Positions 1 to 17,727 are shown, counted from the first letter of the stretch. The stretch is 64,000 nucleotides of DNA from Litomosoides sigmodontis (GCA_963070105.1 OY718808.1:2778238-2842237), one strand, 5' to 3'. A program made the numbers and translations. The notes: generated from the letters alone by a model not told the origin.

Positions 1-494
1 GTGATAAAATTGAAAATTTTTTTTTGCACTTTTTCTCTCTTTCAAAAAAAAGGAAAACAAATTGGTTGCATTGTTTTCTATTAAATTAAAATATTTGATT
101 AATAGTTTCAGCGATGTGCGATGTAATAGCAATAAAACAGTTAAAAGAGTTGCAAAAATAACAATTTAATTTTTCAATTAACTTGTGTAACAGTGGATTT
201 GTCGCATGCTTAGTGTTTTATTCTCAAAGAAAAAAAAAGCTTAAGAAGTTTAAATTAAAAAAAAAAGAAAAAAAGGAAATTCATATAGCAAGGAAAATTT
301 TACACGTGTAGTGTAACAGTGTAATTGCAAACATATGCATAAAATTTTGAACTTTAATTAAAATTATTAAAAGACGCAATTTTAAATTACAATCGATAAT
401 TTCGTCATGCATTCAAGTAATTTAACCATCTGCTATTCATTTTATTCTCATCTATCATTTTCAACAATAATTATGAAAAAGTCTACTCGTTCAG

Positions 495-3473
495 GTGCTC
501 CTCACTAGCTGCACCTAATGCTCACCTGGATGATGATGATCGATTGATGGTGTCGACGAAAGGCGCAAGTGTCATGGTTGATCCGCCAAGCATGGAACTA
601 TCATCGATTACAATGAATTGTCAATCAGTTGGTAGTGCTTTTCGATCAACTTCTATTTTACACTAAAACTATTTGAAATTATAATTTCATTTTGAAATTC
701 AAAATTAAATTGAATTACAAATTATAATTTCATTTTGTATGTTTGCAACACTGTCACCACACTTTCTCTACTGTCAGACTAACATAGAGCAATTATTTCC
801 TCTTCAAAGCAAAAATCCAATAATTTAGCATAAATAAATTATTTCATTAAAAAATTGAATAAATAAAACTGAGAAAGTCAACCGAATAATATCATACAAT
901 TACTCTCGTCAACAAACAAAACAAAAAAAAATCAAATAATTTTGGCAAAAATAAATTGTTGTATGGAAAATTTTTAAGAATTAATTTAAAAAAGAAAGAA
1001 AGAAACAAACAAACAAAAATGAAAACGAAATTTCCTAATTTTCTATTTCTCTCTCTCCCTTTCTCTCTCTCTCTCTCTCTTCTCTTTAGATAATCATTGT
1101 TTACATATTAGATGAACATACGACCACGTTTTTCTACGACGACGAGCACGATCAATGCGACGACGCAACAAGTGTTGCGAATGATAATGAATGCTTTCTG
1201 AAACCATCCATTGGTGCAATAACACAATGTAATTCGATGAAATTACCAACTGTGAGTGTTTCATTCAAGTAAGTATTTCAATTTCAGATTTAAAAATAAA
1301 AATTAAATTAACAATTACCATAATTAAACATTCATTCATTATTATTACAGCAATAAAAGAAAAAAGAAAAAAGCAATTTGTTCCGTTTTTCTTTCTTTTT
1401 TTTTTGTTTTGTTTTGTTTCAAAATATTTGATGAAGAAGTGGATGAGAATAACACTGTAAATATTTCAGTGATTCAAAAATGCTGGATGATGTGAGAGAT
1501 GCGAAAGAGGCATCAATGCTGTTAGCTTTACCAAAATCCATTAATAATCCATCATCCACATCTGCAACTGTTGTTTCACTTAAAGTTAGCAATTTAAAAC
1601 TTTAATTTGTGGAAAATTTACAGTGTTGCATTTTGAAAAATTGAGCGTTTTTTTTTCATTTGTTGTTATTCCAATGAATAAAAAATGAAATTTTACAACG
1701 AAAGGTGCCAAAATGGGATTGCTGCGTAACGCCTGTTTCAACAGCACGCTCGAATTCAAGTCGTAGCTCATGCATTTCAATAATTGGTAGTGGTGGTGGT
1801 GGTGATATTTCAAGGTTATGTTCGTAATCTAGTCCCATCGAAAGATGTGAATTATTTGTTATGAATTCGAAAAATTGAAATGCATTTCAATAACTGGGTG
1901 AAAGTGGTAATTGTCCCAATTCATAATTACATTTTGAAAATTTTAATTTTTTTTTTAAAATAACCTTCCAACTTTAAGCAACAACCATCTTATTATCTAT
2001 CAAGCAAATATTTGCTAGCATAATTTGGAAAATTTCAATTTTTGAATTATGAACATTTATTTTGTAAAATTTACCACATGTAATTATGAATTGGGATTGT
2101 AATTTTTATCATATGAAATTGGATAATGCTTAAAATTTCGCAAGTCTTGTGTGATTAATTTGAGCGAGAAGAGGGTTGATTTAATTAGCAAAATTAAAAT
2201 TTGAAATGAGAAGAAAAAATTCTGTTGATAAAATGCAAGTGAGTGAATTAGTGAAGATTTCAGAAAGGTATCAATGAATAGTTTCGACACGAGTATGACG
2301 GAAGATGTTACTGATAGCACAAGTGAGACACCGAATTCCAGGTTGCGATAAATTTCCTCTTCATTTTTTTTAAAAACATTTTTAATCATTGAAATATTTT
2401 TTGCAAGTTGAATGCATCTTTTCCAGGAAAGTAAATGCATTTCGTTGAAAAATTTTTGATCCTTAAAATAGGTTTTTAAAGTTGAATGAATGAGAAATCC
2501 AATAAATTCAAGAAAGTAAAACAAAAAAATTTTTTTTAATTTTTTTTTTAAATTTTAGGAAGATAAGTACGTGGTCAACAATACGCTCTATCATACATGC
2601 ACACGATTTCACATCATTAGTTGGTGCTAAAAATTCAATTACCGATAGTATAGGATCAAATCGACGAGGAGCAATATCTCGTGGTCGATTGAGAAAAATT
2701 GCTGTTCAGGTGTGAAATCGTGCAAAATTGTTCAAAATTCCAAAATTTTACAATTTTTTTCATTTAGATTAATATTACTTATGTAGTGAAGAAAATTGGA
2801 AAATTAATTAATTAATTGATTAATTTAATTCTAACATTCAGTTAATTTTCCGTTTGCAAAAAAATGATATTTGGCTAGGTAACACGAGTGATACACCGGA
2901 AACGTCGTGAATCATTGGCAATAAGACGTGAAACACGAGCTACAGGTGTTGTTGCTGCTATACTTAGTAAGTTCTTCTTTTTTTCTTTCTCCTCCTCTCC
3001 TTTTTTTTCTTTAAATTAAATTAAAAATCTTTTTAAAGAAGTAAAAAATACAATGTGTTATAAATTCATCTTTCATTTCACTCGCTCATTTAAATTAACT
3101 AATTAACAAAACTAATAGCTTATATCGTAGCGTTTTCGTTTTCCTTTCATAAACCTTATCCATTTGCGATTACTTCACTCAACTACTAACACTTGTGCTA
3201 TTTAGGGATTAATTTCACTGTTTCATTTCAGTTGCTTTTCTGATCTGTTGGATTCCATATTTTTGCATAACAGTATATCGTGGCATTTGTACTGGTCTCA
3301 ATATTCAGGTGGACAAGCATCTCCACGTCCACCTTTTTATGCTATCATCCTGGCTCGGCTATGCACACTCATGCTTCAATCCAATCATTTACACGTGTCT
3401 GAATAAGAATTTTCGCCGTACAATTAAACAAATTATTTGTTATTCTTGCCAGAAAAATCGTAAAGATTTGTAA
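495..3473 (+). CDS. Biogenic amine-type G protein-coupled receptor, C-terminal part (5' exons outside window)
   Basis: Rhodopsin-family GPCR. Exons that join in phase: 495-631, 1112-1268, 1470-1584, 1705-1814, 2264-2341, 2559-2709, 2879-2966, 3232-3473. The last two exons encode TM6 with the motif FLICWIPYF and TM7 with WLGYAHSCFNPIIYTCLN, which holds the NPxxY microswitch, followed by the short helix-8 tail RRTIKQIICYSC; its cysteines are plausible palmitoylation sites. The earlier exons encode a long, low-complexity third intracellular loop rich in Ser, Thr and Asp, typical of amine receptors (serotonin, dopamine, octopamine/tyramine). A basic segment, RKRRESLAIRRETRA, sits just before TM6, where G proteins couple. 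TM1-TM5 must lie left of the window. The ligand cannot be assigned. The first two exon boundaries are less certain than the rest. Confidence 0.85.
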
Positions 3474-3527
3474 TTATAATAACTAACAATTAACATTTAA
3501 CAATTATTAATAATAATAATAATTAAT

Positions 3528-7378
<3,851 letters not shown>

Positions 7379-9239
7379 ATGAAACTAGCCTTCTGTATGG
7401 CAATATTAGCAACACCTACAATAGCATTTCAATGCTTTCAATGTAATAATGGAATTGATGAGGATGATACTAAGCCGTGCATCGATCAGGTTTTTTCCTA
7501 TTTCAAGTGAAAAATTCAAGATAACTTTTACGATAATCATTCCCCTTCACTTCCCAAGAAAGTGAAAATTTGAATTTTTGTTTTAAAATAAATCAAAACA
7601 AAGCAAGAAAACGGGTTGTATTTAATTTTTGCCTTAGAGGCATTAGGCAAAAAAAAAAGGAAACAGGGAGTACTTAGTGCGCTATCGTGCAAATATTTAA
7701 CAGTACATCCTTTGAAATCAAAGTATGTCATATGTTACCTTCAAAATAAAGGTAAAGTAAATTGTACACTTTCTTCTAAGTCATATATTACTAACAAAAG
7801 CCATACATTTTCATTTATACGAATAGTAAATGTTTTTTATTTTTCAAAAATCTTCCAAATTATGGTATATTATATAAGTTTGTTAACAAATTACAGTATT
7901 ATTAGTTAAAATATTTAAATAAATAACAGAAAATTTCATTTTCGTTACGAACATATATAGCAAAATTTAAACATTCGAAATTAACTATGAAAGAAAAAAT
8001 TGAAATTATTTAAAAAGAAAAATTTTGAATTTTGTATTTTTACAAAACATAAATGATTGATCGATGTTTTTTCGTTTTTCCTTTTTTTTTTTATCTCATC
8101 ATAACTGTTCCACGGATAATTTACATTCCCAACAGCTAATCGAATGTCCAAGTGGTACAAGTGCTTGCTCGACGATGTTTTACACCACTAAGCAAGGTGC
8201 TTTAATTCATAGACGAAAATTTTGCACAACGTTGACCACCTCAATACCATTCTATTTTCGTCTGATTCGTAACACCGCTATCTGTCAAACTATTTCTACG
8301 GTAATTCCTCTCGCTCTCTCTCACTCTCTCTCACATTTACTAAATTACTCATTCATTTAATGTAGTAAAAATTTCATTTTGATATAAATGTCATATTATT
8401 GGAAGAAAATTAAAAAGTCGAAAATTTTTTTGAAAAAAAAAACATTAAATAAAACTGTAAAAATGATGAATTATTTTAGAATTTTTTTTCTTCCTGTTTT
8501 GTTTAACAGGAATTTCTGAGTTTTATTTTGTAAATTTGCTTTTTTTTTTCATTGCAAAAAAAAGAAATGTGATAAAGTTGAAATGATTTTCATATAAATG
8601 TATGAGGAAGAAATTTAGGATCAAGAATATGTGCAACTTACGTCATTACTTCAAAGACAACGTCGTGAAGCATTCCCACCAGCACCACCAAAACAATACG
8701 TACGTGTTAAAGATAACATTTAAGAGATTGATTTTAATTAAATGAAACGAAAGATTTCGTTTAAACTAAATTCTAATTTGTACAATTAAAAATGTTTGAT
8801 TTACAAACACCATAATGTTAATAAATCTAATTACTGAATATTAGATATTCTAGGGTGAAATTTATTTTTCTTCAAATTACACTAAAAGTCAATTTTTTTT
8901 TCAGTTTTTCATGCAGCAATTTCCACTCAAGTTTGTATTGTTCATAGTTGCAAGATGAAAAGTCAAAATTTAAGCTTAAATTTCACAGTTACAGTTCAGA
9001 ATTAAACAGTGTAATTGTTGAAATTTGAAAAAAAAATGAGAAAAAAAACTCTCCCTAATTGATACTTTCAATAAAACCTGAAATTAAACTTCAAATTTCA
9101 TTAAACCTAAAATTATGCAACTAAATGATAATGATGAAAGTTTAATGGAAATAAAATTTTTTAATTTATTTTAAATTTATAGAAGAATAATTTGCTATGT
9201 ATATGTACAACATCATTATGCAATGGTGGCACTCACTAA
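7379..9239 (+). CDS. Small secreted Ly-6/uPAR-like cysteine-rich protein
   Basis: Four exons join in phase: 7379-7489, 8136-8300, 8619-8699, 9183-9239 (137 aa). Residues 1-16 (MKLAFCMAILATPTIA) form a signal peptide. The mature chain opens with the CFQC pair and ends with CICTTSLCNGG, the C-terminal CC..C-N signature of three-finger Ly-6/uPAR proteins; the cysteines between are spaced loosely. There is no obvious C-terminal hydrophobic GPI signal after CNGGTH, so a freely secreted product is likely. A basic stretch QRQRREAFPP in exon 3 could be a furin-like cleavage site. A run of T ending in TTTTTTAG sits four bases before the ATG, a plausible spliced-leader acceptor. Family membership is recognised from the cysteine pattern; the role is unknown. 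Confidence 0.85.
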
Positions 9240-9538
9240 TTGATAGAATTTTCTCAAATTCACCACAAATTTGATCATACCTGACTTTTCGCTACAACAA
9301 TTGAATGATTGATATGATCGATGGGGTTCAATCAATCATTCATCGTTACATGGCTTACACTTCGATGGCTAATACGATCTGTCTAACTTTCATCAAATCA
9401 GTCTACTCTTCGTTTCATCAAGCTCATTAAACGTGTATTTTCCAATGTGTACCTGAAATGATTTAAAGTAGAATAATTCTATTCCTGTAAAATGTATTTG
9501 GCCTTTCCGATTGATTGAAATGAATGATTTTTAATTTA

Positions 9539-9544
9539 ATAAAT
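9539..9544 (+). terminator. Candidate polyadenylation signal AATAAA
   Basis: AATAAA lies about 300 bp after the Ly-6-like stop codon, followed by a T-rich stretch. It is plausible but not unique, because AATAAA is frequent in such AT-rich DNA. Confidence 0.35.
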
Positions 9545-11198
9545 AAATGTGTTCTGTAATTGTCAGTGCATCAATCTTTTTGTTAATGTTGAAAATGTAA
9601 TTTTCACTGTTGTCGTATGAAAACTTGAGATATAAGTCAATTATAAAACTATAAGTATTGACTTTCTGAATTCAACGAAATATATGTTCGATTGTGTTGT
9701 TTATAGGAAATTTACGAAAATTTTTATTGAAAAAGAAAATCAAATTAAACTTCCAACAAAGCAAACATTTATGAAAATTGAACAATAAATGATTTTAAGA
9801 TTTTAAGCTGTCCCGTAACTTCAAACAAAAAAAAACAGTAAAAATTAAAATACGCACGAAAAAACACCAATTAAAAACCTAATATTATTTTCTTATTCTA
9901 ATAAAGATTTAGAAAAAACCGACTAACAAAAGTTTAAAAATAAATACTTCCCTACTAAACAGATAGTATATTACTACCAGTAATGTAATGAGATAGAGAG
10001 AGAGAGAGAGAGAGCGAGGGAGAGAATGACCGGAGAAAAAATTCGAAAATACAGTTAATGGAAGAGTAATAGCCAGAAGAGGTATAGACAGGGATGAAAA
10101 ATGCAGAAAGACAAGATTAAATTTAGCTTAAATGATAAATTCATTACGGAAATGATAAGAAGGATCATATCAATTGTAACGAATGAATACAACTCTAGCG
10201 GCAAAACTCTCAAACGGAGAAGTGGACATGGACAAAATAAAGTAATCAAGCAAAATTACTCAACGAATGTCTATCCTACAACCTCAAACAGGACAGATCG
10301 TACATGATGTATTTAAAAAGCATTAATTATACATCAAATGTTAATAATGCACAGTAGCACATATTAGACACCACATTTTAACCTCGTCTTCTGAAATGAT
10401 TCATCTAAGATAAAATAGGTAAGAAACTGTTGCAGTGAAATTTTGGAAAAAATTTTTTGAAAATAAGAAAGAAGACAGATCATTGTGACTTGTAAAATTT
10501 CAATGCTTCTCATTGTTACAGTTATGAACTAACGAAGAGCATGTCAAATAAAAAAATTAAAAATTTTTTTCCCCCAACTCTAATTTATTGATAAGAATGG
10601 TTGGTAGTTGAAATTAAAAGGGAAAAAAAACAAACAAATATTCACCTTCATAATCTAATACACTCACTAAATTCATTTTAATATTTGAAAATCTCCCACT
10701 AGCTTTCTCACACTGATCACTGCCTTGTTTCATCGAAAAAAAAGCGAATTTAATTAATAAGATATAGCAATATATATACACTTGTTAAATTTCAATATGT
10801 ACAAATATCAATGTACCATCATAACGTCACAAAAGATTTAATCTTACATATATATGGACAATGAAACTAATAATATCTGACTGCATGGTAGTTAACATTA
10901 CTAAATAAAATTTCAATAAAAATTATTTCGCTCTATTCTATGTTAATTCATACATTATATAAATTAGGTATTTTATTTTAAATGTTAATTCTGATTCATT
11001 AGCTCTAAAATAATCAGCTAATATACACTAATGTATTAATTTCCGACTGTTGTGCGTTGCATTAATTTTGTAAAGTATTAAGTGACTGGAATGGGAGTTT
11101 TTCTTTTGAGGGATAAAAATCAAAGATGAAAGCAAAACAGCTTTCTAATCTACATCATTCAAATATCACTATCATCATTAGTACTGATAGTATATGAT

Positions 11199-11204
<6 letters not shown>

Positions 11205-11278
<74 letters not shown>
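11205..11278. repeat. (TA)n dinucleotide array
   Basis: About 74 bp of alternating T and A, nearly perfect. It is self-complementary and can form a hairpin or cruciform. It lies in the 3' intergenic stretch between converging genes. Confidence 0.95.
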
Positions 11279-11281
<3 letters not shown>

Positions 11282-11550
11282 GCAAGCAGTCACATATTGA
11301 TAGTATGATTAAAATGATTATGTTGTTGTGAGCTACAGCTTGTGAAGAAAAGCAAAATTCAACATATCTAAAGAAATATTTAAAGATTGCAATTAACTTA
11401 AAAAAGCAAAAAAATTAATAAATTTTTGTAGAATTGCAAAAATGCTAGACAACATGCATACACGTTTTCTTTTTTTTTCTCGCACTGATAATTTCACTAA
11501 TTAATAGCTGAAAACAAAAAACAATTAAACACAACGTTCTTTTTTTTCTT

Positions 11551-14500
11551 TCAATCGGAATTGATTCGTATGATGTGTTTATGAATTTCTGCAGTCATAT
11601 GGCAATCAGCTTGCTTCACCTGATCTGTCACCAACAAAGGATCATTCAACACACATGCAGCTAAATCACATTCAATTGCTGAAAACATAAATTAATATAA
11701 AAAAAGAAAATTTGAAAACATTAACATTACTGCTGCTATTCGATTAGAAACACCAAAAAAAACAAAAAGCAATCATGCCCAATGCATATATTTGAATTTA
11801 CAATTAAATTTTTCAGAAAATTATATTTAACAACAAAAAAAAAGAAAACTTACGATCCATTTCATCCTCATAATCGTTGCAATTGGCACTACACATCTGA
11901 AAATACAATATTTCAAAATAAATGATTCTTTGTTCACCGATAAAAATTCTAAATTAATTTTAAACATGGAATAACGCAGCTGACAAACTACAATGGAAAA
12001 ATAAATTGCATGTTTCCTCAACTAAAAACAACAACAACAAAAAAAAAGCAATTTTACACTCACTGAATCTACTCTTTCACAATTTAATCGATGCCGCACT
12101 TCAACATCCGTTGAACTATCTTCCAATGCTAAAATACCCTTCTTTTTTAGTTTATTTTTTTGCTTTCGTTGACTTCTCTTCTTCTGACCTAATATCGATG
12201 AATTAGGTCGAAATGATCGTTCCTGCACTAAACGTTCACTGAATGAAACATGCTTCTTTCGTGGAGTACATCCTGTAATCAAAAATTTAGCATTTTAACA
12301 ATTTATCAAAATTTAATGAGATGAAAAGAGGTGAATGAGACACGAAAACACTTTCATCAAAAATAATCATATAAAAAGTGCATTAAACAAACCTGCACTA
12401 TTCATTTCTGCAATAATTACTTTCATTTCACCACTCTCTCCACTTTGACACTCCGAATAGGATCTGAAATATTGTTTTAATTAAAATTATTTTTTTCTTT
12501 TCAAAATATACATCTCATACGTTGTTGTTCACACAGGTTATCTCCCACCATCCCTTTCCCTTTTCACACATTCTCTTACAAAAAAAAACCTCATTATCTA
12601 GTGCTTAAGAAGTTTGATAATCTGATGAGTTGTGCTAGCTTCTTAACATATCATCCCTATCACAGTCCTACAGTGCAATATTATGGTACTGGTCAAACGA
12701 TTGATGACTGTATGAGTTACCTTTTAAACAGTTGCTATACAATACTATCATCAATTGCTTTCTTGATGTTCCATTAAAGAAAGAAAATTTACAGATTCAT
12801 TACCGAAACATTATCCAAGTAATTTGTACTATACTTTTCTTTTCTATGACCTCATCTTATCAAATGCAAATTATTTACACTTATATTTTCATGATGAAAT
12901 GAAATTATTAACTAACAAATGGAATTCCACCTTATAAATAGGATTTTTGTCAAAAAAAAAGAATTAAATAAAACAAAAAAATTCAAAAAACATAACAACT
13001 CTAAGATAAGATGTAAGTTAAAAAAAATGCTGCAGAATTCAATGAAAAGATAAGTAATTGTTAATCTAAAACAAAAAAAAATGCAATATTTTCATTATTA
13101 TTACAAATTGTACAAACACATTCGAATGCATGAATAATAATGATAGTTTAAAATGTGTGTCTGTGAAAAAAAAAATAAAATAAAAACAAAAACCTTAACG
13201 AACGTCCGCCAGTACCAGTGATGTATGTTGGAATGGATTTCTTCAAAATACTTTTGAGACCAATTGTTACACTCTCACCCTCACTTGTTGACCGGCCACG
13301 TGATATCATTTGTTGCTCAACAACTGAAATAAACCAAAATTTGAAGCAAATATGTATATGCAAAGCACTATGAAATATATATATATATATCGCATTTCTT
13401 GATAATTTTATCAAATTTCATTTCAATAAGATAATAAATGAAATATTTTAAGCATAACTTCTATAATTATCATTTCATGTAACATTAAATTGTACGAAAA
13501 ATTCACATTTAAAAATTATGAATTCATATGTTTTTTTTTCTTCCTTTTTTTTTTTCATTTGAATTTGCAGCTCTTGAGGTAAAATCACTCACTGTACTGA
13601 AAAGGTGGACAGTTGATTGAAATTGGTGAGCAACCAGGTGATGAAGCAGGTGAATTGTTCGATGAGCTAAGTGATGACATGCCCGAATCGATGCTACCTA
13701 TTGGACTATTAAATCTGAAAAAAAAAAGAAATCTTAAATTTACTTCAGCGCAAAAAGCAAAAAGAAAAAACTCAAATGCAGCGATAAAAACTATTTTAGG
13801 TGAATCAAAAAAAAAGAAAAAAAATTCATGGAAAAATGTGACAATCGATAAAACGTATTTTCTTTTTTTGTGCTCTCATTTCATTTCTCTTTATGATATC
13901 GATAAAATCATATTACATAGAGAAAAAACAAACAAACTTCAAATGCATTTTGATAATCACATGAAAAATTACATCAATTACAGCATTGCAGCAAAAAAAA
14001 ATTGCACTTTTCCAACAATGGTTTTTGAGAAAGAAAATTGCCCAATCATTAAAACTTTTCATAAAATTAAAAAGTAAGCAAATTTTCTCCTTTTATAAAT
14101 TCCTAATTGCAAAAAAAAAATCAGAAGGAACAGTAAAAAAAACATCTGCTTTAAGCACAACATCAATTAATGCTGCATTAATGGATTTATTAAGTGTTAG
14201 CTGCTAATTTTTTTTTTCATTTTTTTTTCATTTCGTCTTCTTTCTTTTTGCACATTCTGATGAATCAATGCAAAAATATAATTTTCAAGCGCAAAAATAA
14301 ATTTTCTCAATGCTAATCAATTGTAAATTTCACTCATCATCAGCTGCTAAAATTACTATCAAATGAAATTTTATTCAAAAAATTAATTAATACTCTCATA
14401 CCCTGTTGCTATAAAATTAATTGTTGCTTCAGGAGTGGTATGGTGCTGCTGGGTGGCACAATTTACAATAACTTGCAATGGTGATGCAGTTGATTTCACA

Positions 14501-16974
14501 ACCAAATCCAATTTCTCAACTGTGTCACAATTGTTGTTGGACAGTTTTGTCATAACTACTGCACTGGAACTTTTCGTCGTCGTATTCCCCTGCAAAAAAT
14601 TAAACCACAAATTCAAACTTCATTACCTATTTCAGTCACCGCCATGAGTAATATTTAATTTGAAATTATTAATGATGAAATTTTACATTATGTTGAAGTG
14701 TGAAACGACATGCTAGTAATATTTTAACTGAAAGGATTGAATTTAAATGAGCGCTTATTTATTATTTCAATAAACCTTTTTTCAAGCATATACTTAAATG
14801 CCATATTAGTTTAAAGGTTGCAAAAGTGACAGGATGCATAATAGTTCAAAAATGTACTGCAAAGAGCTTCAAATGGATGAAAATTGAAGAAAAAAATCGA
14901 AAGATTTTCTTCAAATTGATGAAAATTTTAAGCCAATACTTTACTTACACTAATAGTTCATTTTTAACATTAAAAATTAAAAAAGAATCAATCGTTTAAT
15001 TCTATTTCGTTAACATGATGATGATGATGCTTGCGTTAGTTTCAAATGCACCAATCAATCAATACCGTATCATATCCATATGTTAAATGTTTGTTGAAAA
15101 AAAAGTCTTAAAAAATAAAAAATATTTGCTAAAACAGTTCGGAATATTTTCACTTCTTCTCTCTTCGTTTTTTTTTAGCGTGAATTAATGCGAGAGAAAA
15201 AAACGCTTCTTTCTTCTTTATATCAAAAAATTTTTTCATTAACAATTTAAATCGATAACTTTTCATTGCTATAAAAATTAAAAATTGATTTCATTCTTCG
15301 TAAAAAAAAAGGGAGAGAGAGAGAGAGAGCTACATTTCTCTTCAAAGTAAGATGCATAAATTACACACAGATGTAGACGGAATCAATTTGGTTAGATAGA
15401 TGGATAGATTGATAAGACCTATCATCATCAACAAACAACACACACACAACCATGTCGAAAATTATTCGATAAGAAAAAGCGCACAACAGCGCCGATGCGC
15501 TATTGGCAACACTGTTGTTGTTGTTGTGTGTGCTATTCATTCGTTTCTGCCTATGTTTAGTTTAGTAAGACACCCACCTCTAACTCTACCTCTAACCTCT
15601 TCCTGTCCTATTTGTGGAGAGATTTTGAGGGAGAGAAAGATGCTGCAGGAGGAGCAGCTAGCTAGCTAGCCCTAAGTGGCACCGTCGATTGCGCACCGCT
15701 GAATGCTTGCTTCCACACATTCATGGCATGTGGTGCATCGTTGAAAAATGAAACGATCACGTGGTATAGTAGAAATGAAAGAAAGCAACAATACACTAAT
15801 AATTATTTTCATCTTCAAACATTTCATTATTCAAATTTAACGAAAAATTTTTTTTAAAAAAATGATTTTTGGAAAAGATATGTGCATAAAATCTATTTCA
15901 CTACTTTATATCATTAATTGAGAGATATCGAAAATCAAAAACAGATATCACATCCTTTCTCGTTCTCTCTCTCTCTCTCTTTCTCCCTGTCTATCAGATA
16001 ATTTAAAGCCTACTTTCGACTAAATTAATTCTTGAAATTCAACAAAAATAAGCAAACTTGAAAGTGTTATGAAGGATTTATGAAGCAAATAACAATTTAT
16101 AAGGAATGACAGTGATAGATTACACACATCTTAATCAACGATTATTTCACGTCAAATGCTAACGTGGCTCAAACATTTTTCACGTATCGTCCATCCTATC
16201 TGCTGTTGCTTTTTTGAATTCTTTAAAAAATTTTCATCTTTCATGCAATTAGTGGAAAGGATATTGTACATGCTATGCTATCCATTATTTTGCACAAAAA
16301 ATATTTCCAAGTGATTTTTATGCAACTTTTGAAAGAGCTAATGGCTAAATGGCGAAAGCGTACACTACGATAACTAACTACCAATACCTGTTAGACCAGT
16401 AATATCTTAACTAACTAACTACCAATACCTATTAGACCAGTAATATCTTAACTAACTACCAATACCTATTAGACATGTAATATCTTAACTACCAATACCT
16501 GTTAGACCAGTAATACCTTAACTAATTAACTACCAATACCTATTAGACCAGTAATCTTAACTAACTAACCAACTACCAATACCTATTAGACATGTGATAT
16601 CTTAACTAACTAAGTACCAATACCTATTAGACCTGTAATACCTTAACTAACTAACTAATTACCAATACTTACCATATGACACCTAACCACCAATACGCCT
16701 ACCAACAACAGCAATTCTTTCGAATACAAAAAAAGAAAAAAAACTTTAATAGCAATGTTACCATGATTTGTACGCAAGCGTAAGTTTCATCCTGAAATAG
16801 CAAGTGCAATATTCGACGATTCATCTTTCCATCACCCCATGTTACTGTACGTCCACCACCACTATTACTATTACTGTTTCGATTCACTGTTGCATGTTGT
16901 TGACAATAATATAATCTCATGCTATCATCCAGCTGTTGACGTAAAAGTTGCACACGTTTTTGATGATCGACCAT
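11551..16974 (-). CDS. Unrecognised protein with three PP1-docking motifs (RVxF-type x2, SILK)
   Basis: Eight exons join in phase on the minus strand: 16762-16974, 14402-14589, 13593-13714, 13194-13323, 12393-12463, 12064-12272, 11854-11896, 11551-11678 (367 aa). I do not recognise the family. The N-terminus is helical and charged (HQKRVQLLRQQLDDSMRLYY). Three motifs match known protein phosphatase 1 docking consensus sites: RTVTW at residues 42-46 (RVxF type), SILK at 199-202 in GLKSILKK, and KHVSF at 248-252 (RVxF type). SILK lies 45 residues before KHVSF, the order and spacing seen in known PP1 regulators. Residues ~134-170 are Ser/Pro-rich, and ~270-290 are very basic (QKKRSQRKQKNKLKKK), a likely nuclear signal. 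The exon at 16977 follows TTTTTTTAG, so the start may be trans-spliced or preceded by an upstream exon (see 17586-17774). PP1 binding is inferred from motifs only. Confidence 0.8.
14590..16761 (-). other. Large first intron of the PP1-docking gene
   Basis: A 2.2 kb intron, GTAACA donor to TTTTGCAG acceptor on the minus strand. It contains GA/CT tracts (about 15308-15329 and 15965-15982), an AGCTAGCTAGC tract near 15657-15669 and the ~40 bp minisatellite listed below. No nested gene was seen. Confidence 0.7.
16371..16690. repeat. Minisatellite of ~40 bp units
   Basis: About eight imperfect direct units of the form CTACCAATACCTATTAGACC followed by AGTAATATCTTAACTAACTAA. Units differ by internal gain or loss of TAAC tetramers and by AGACC versus AGACAT. 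It lies just inside the first intron of the PP1-docking gene. Confidence 0.93.
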
Positions 16975-17585
16975 AATCTAAAAAAATTTGAAATGATTAT
17001 GGGAAATAAATTCACTCTTTAATCTTTATCGATTACAATAGAATTAGACATAAATAATCCATCCATCCATTCACACGCACACACACACACATATTTATAT
17101 ATATATATAATTTTAACAGTACTGATAAAAATATCAAATAAATGAAATAAATTTAAATTACTCAATTAGCAATGTAATGCTGCACAACGAAGAGATAATA
17201 CGATGGATGAAATAGATGAGTAATTCGTAAAAACACGCAATTAATTAGTAAAAAACAGATAAATGATTAAGTAGTGATAACGATATTCATTCAGTACTAT
17301 CACTTACTTTCACTAATAATTAGCAAGCATATATCATTTAGTATGAGGATAACCTAAGGAAAATAAAGAAACAAATAAATAGGTAAATAAGTAAATACAT
17401 GTGTAAATAAATAAGCAAAATAAATAAACAAATAAATAAATAAAATAAATAAATGAATGTAATGTTGAAAAATGAATGAAAGAAAAAAATGGGATAAATC
17501 GCACGAAGGTGAATGCGTATAGATGAACGAACATATAGAAGGAAGTGAATGATTCTTGCAGCGCTACAGACGCTAATTTAGAAAC

Positions 17586-17675
17586 CATTCGTATTCCGAT
17601 GGTGAATATCGATCTGATCTTCTTGTCCGATGATGATGATGATGGTGGTGGTGATGGTGATGGTGGTGGTGATGG

Positions 17676-17727
<52 letters not shown>

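Larger units (their letters stand above)
9240..11550. other. Region between two converging genes; no supported gene
   Basis: Lies between the plus-strand Ly-6-like gene and the minus-strand PP1-docking gene, so it holds the 3' UTRs of both. It contains a GA tract (about 9991-10023), A/T runs and the TA array listed separately. No convincing exon was seen. Confidence 0.5.

Noticed and set aside
2084..2524. 146-codon minus-strand frame over GPCR exon 5
   Set aside because: Shadow of the plus-strand gene and its introns; Phe/Leu-rich, no splice signals.
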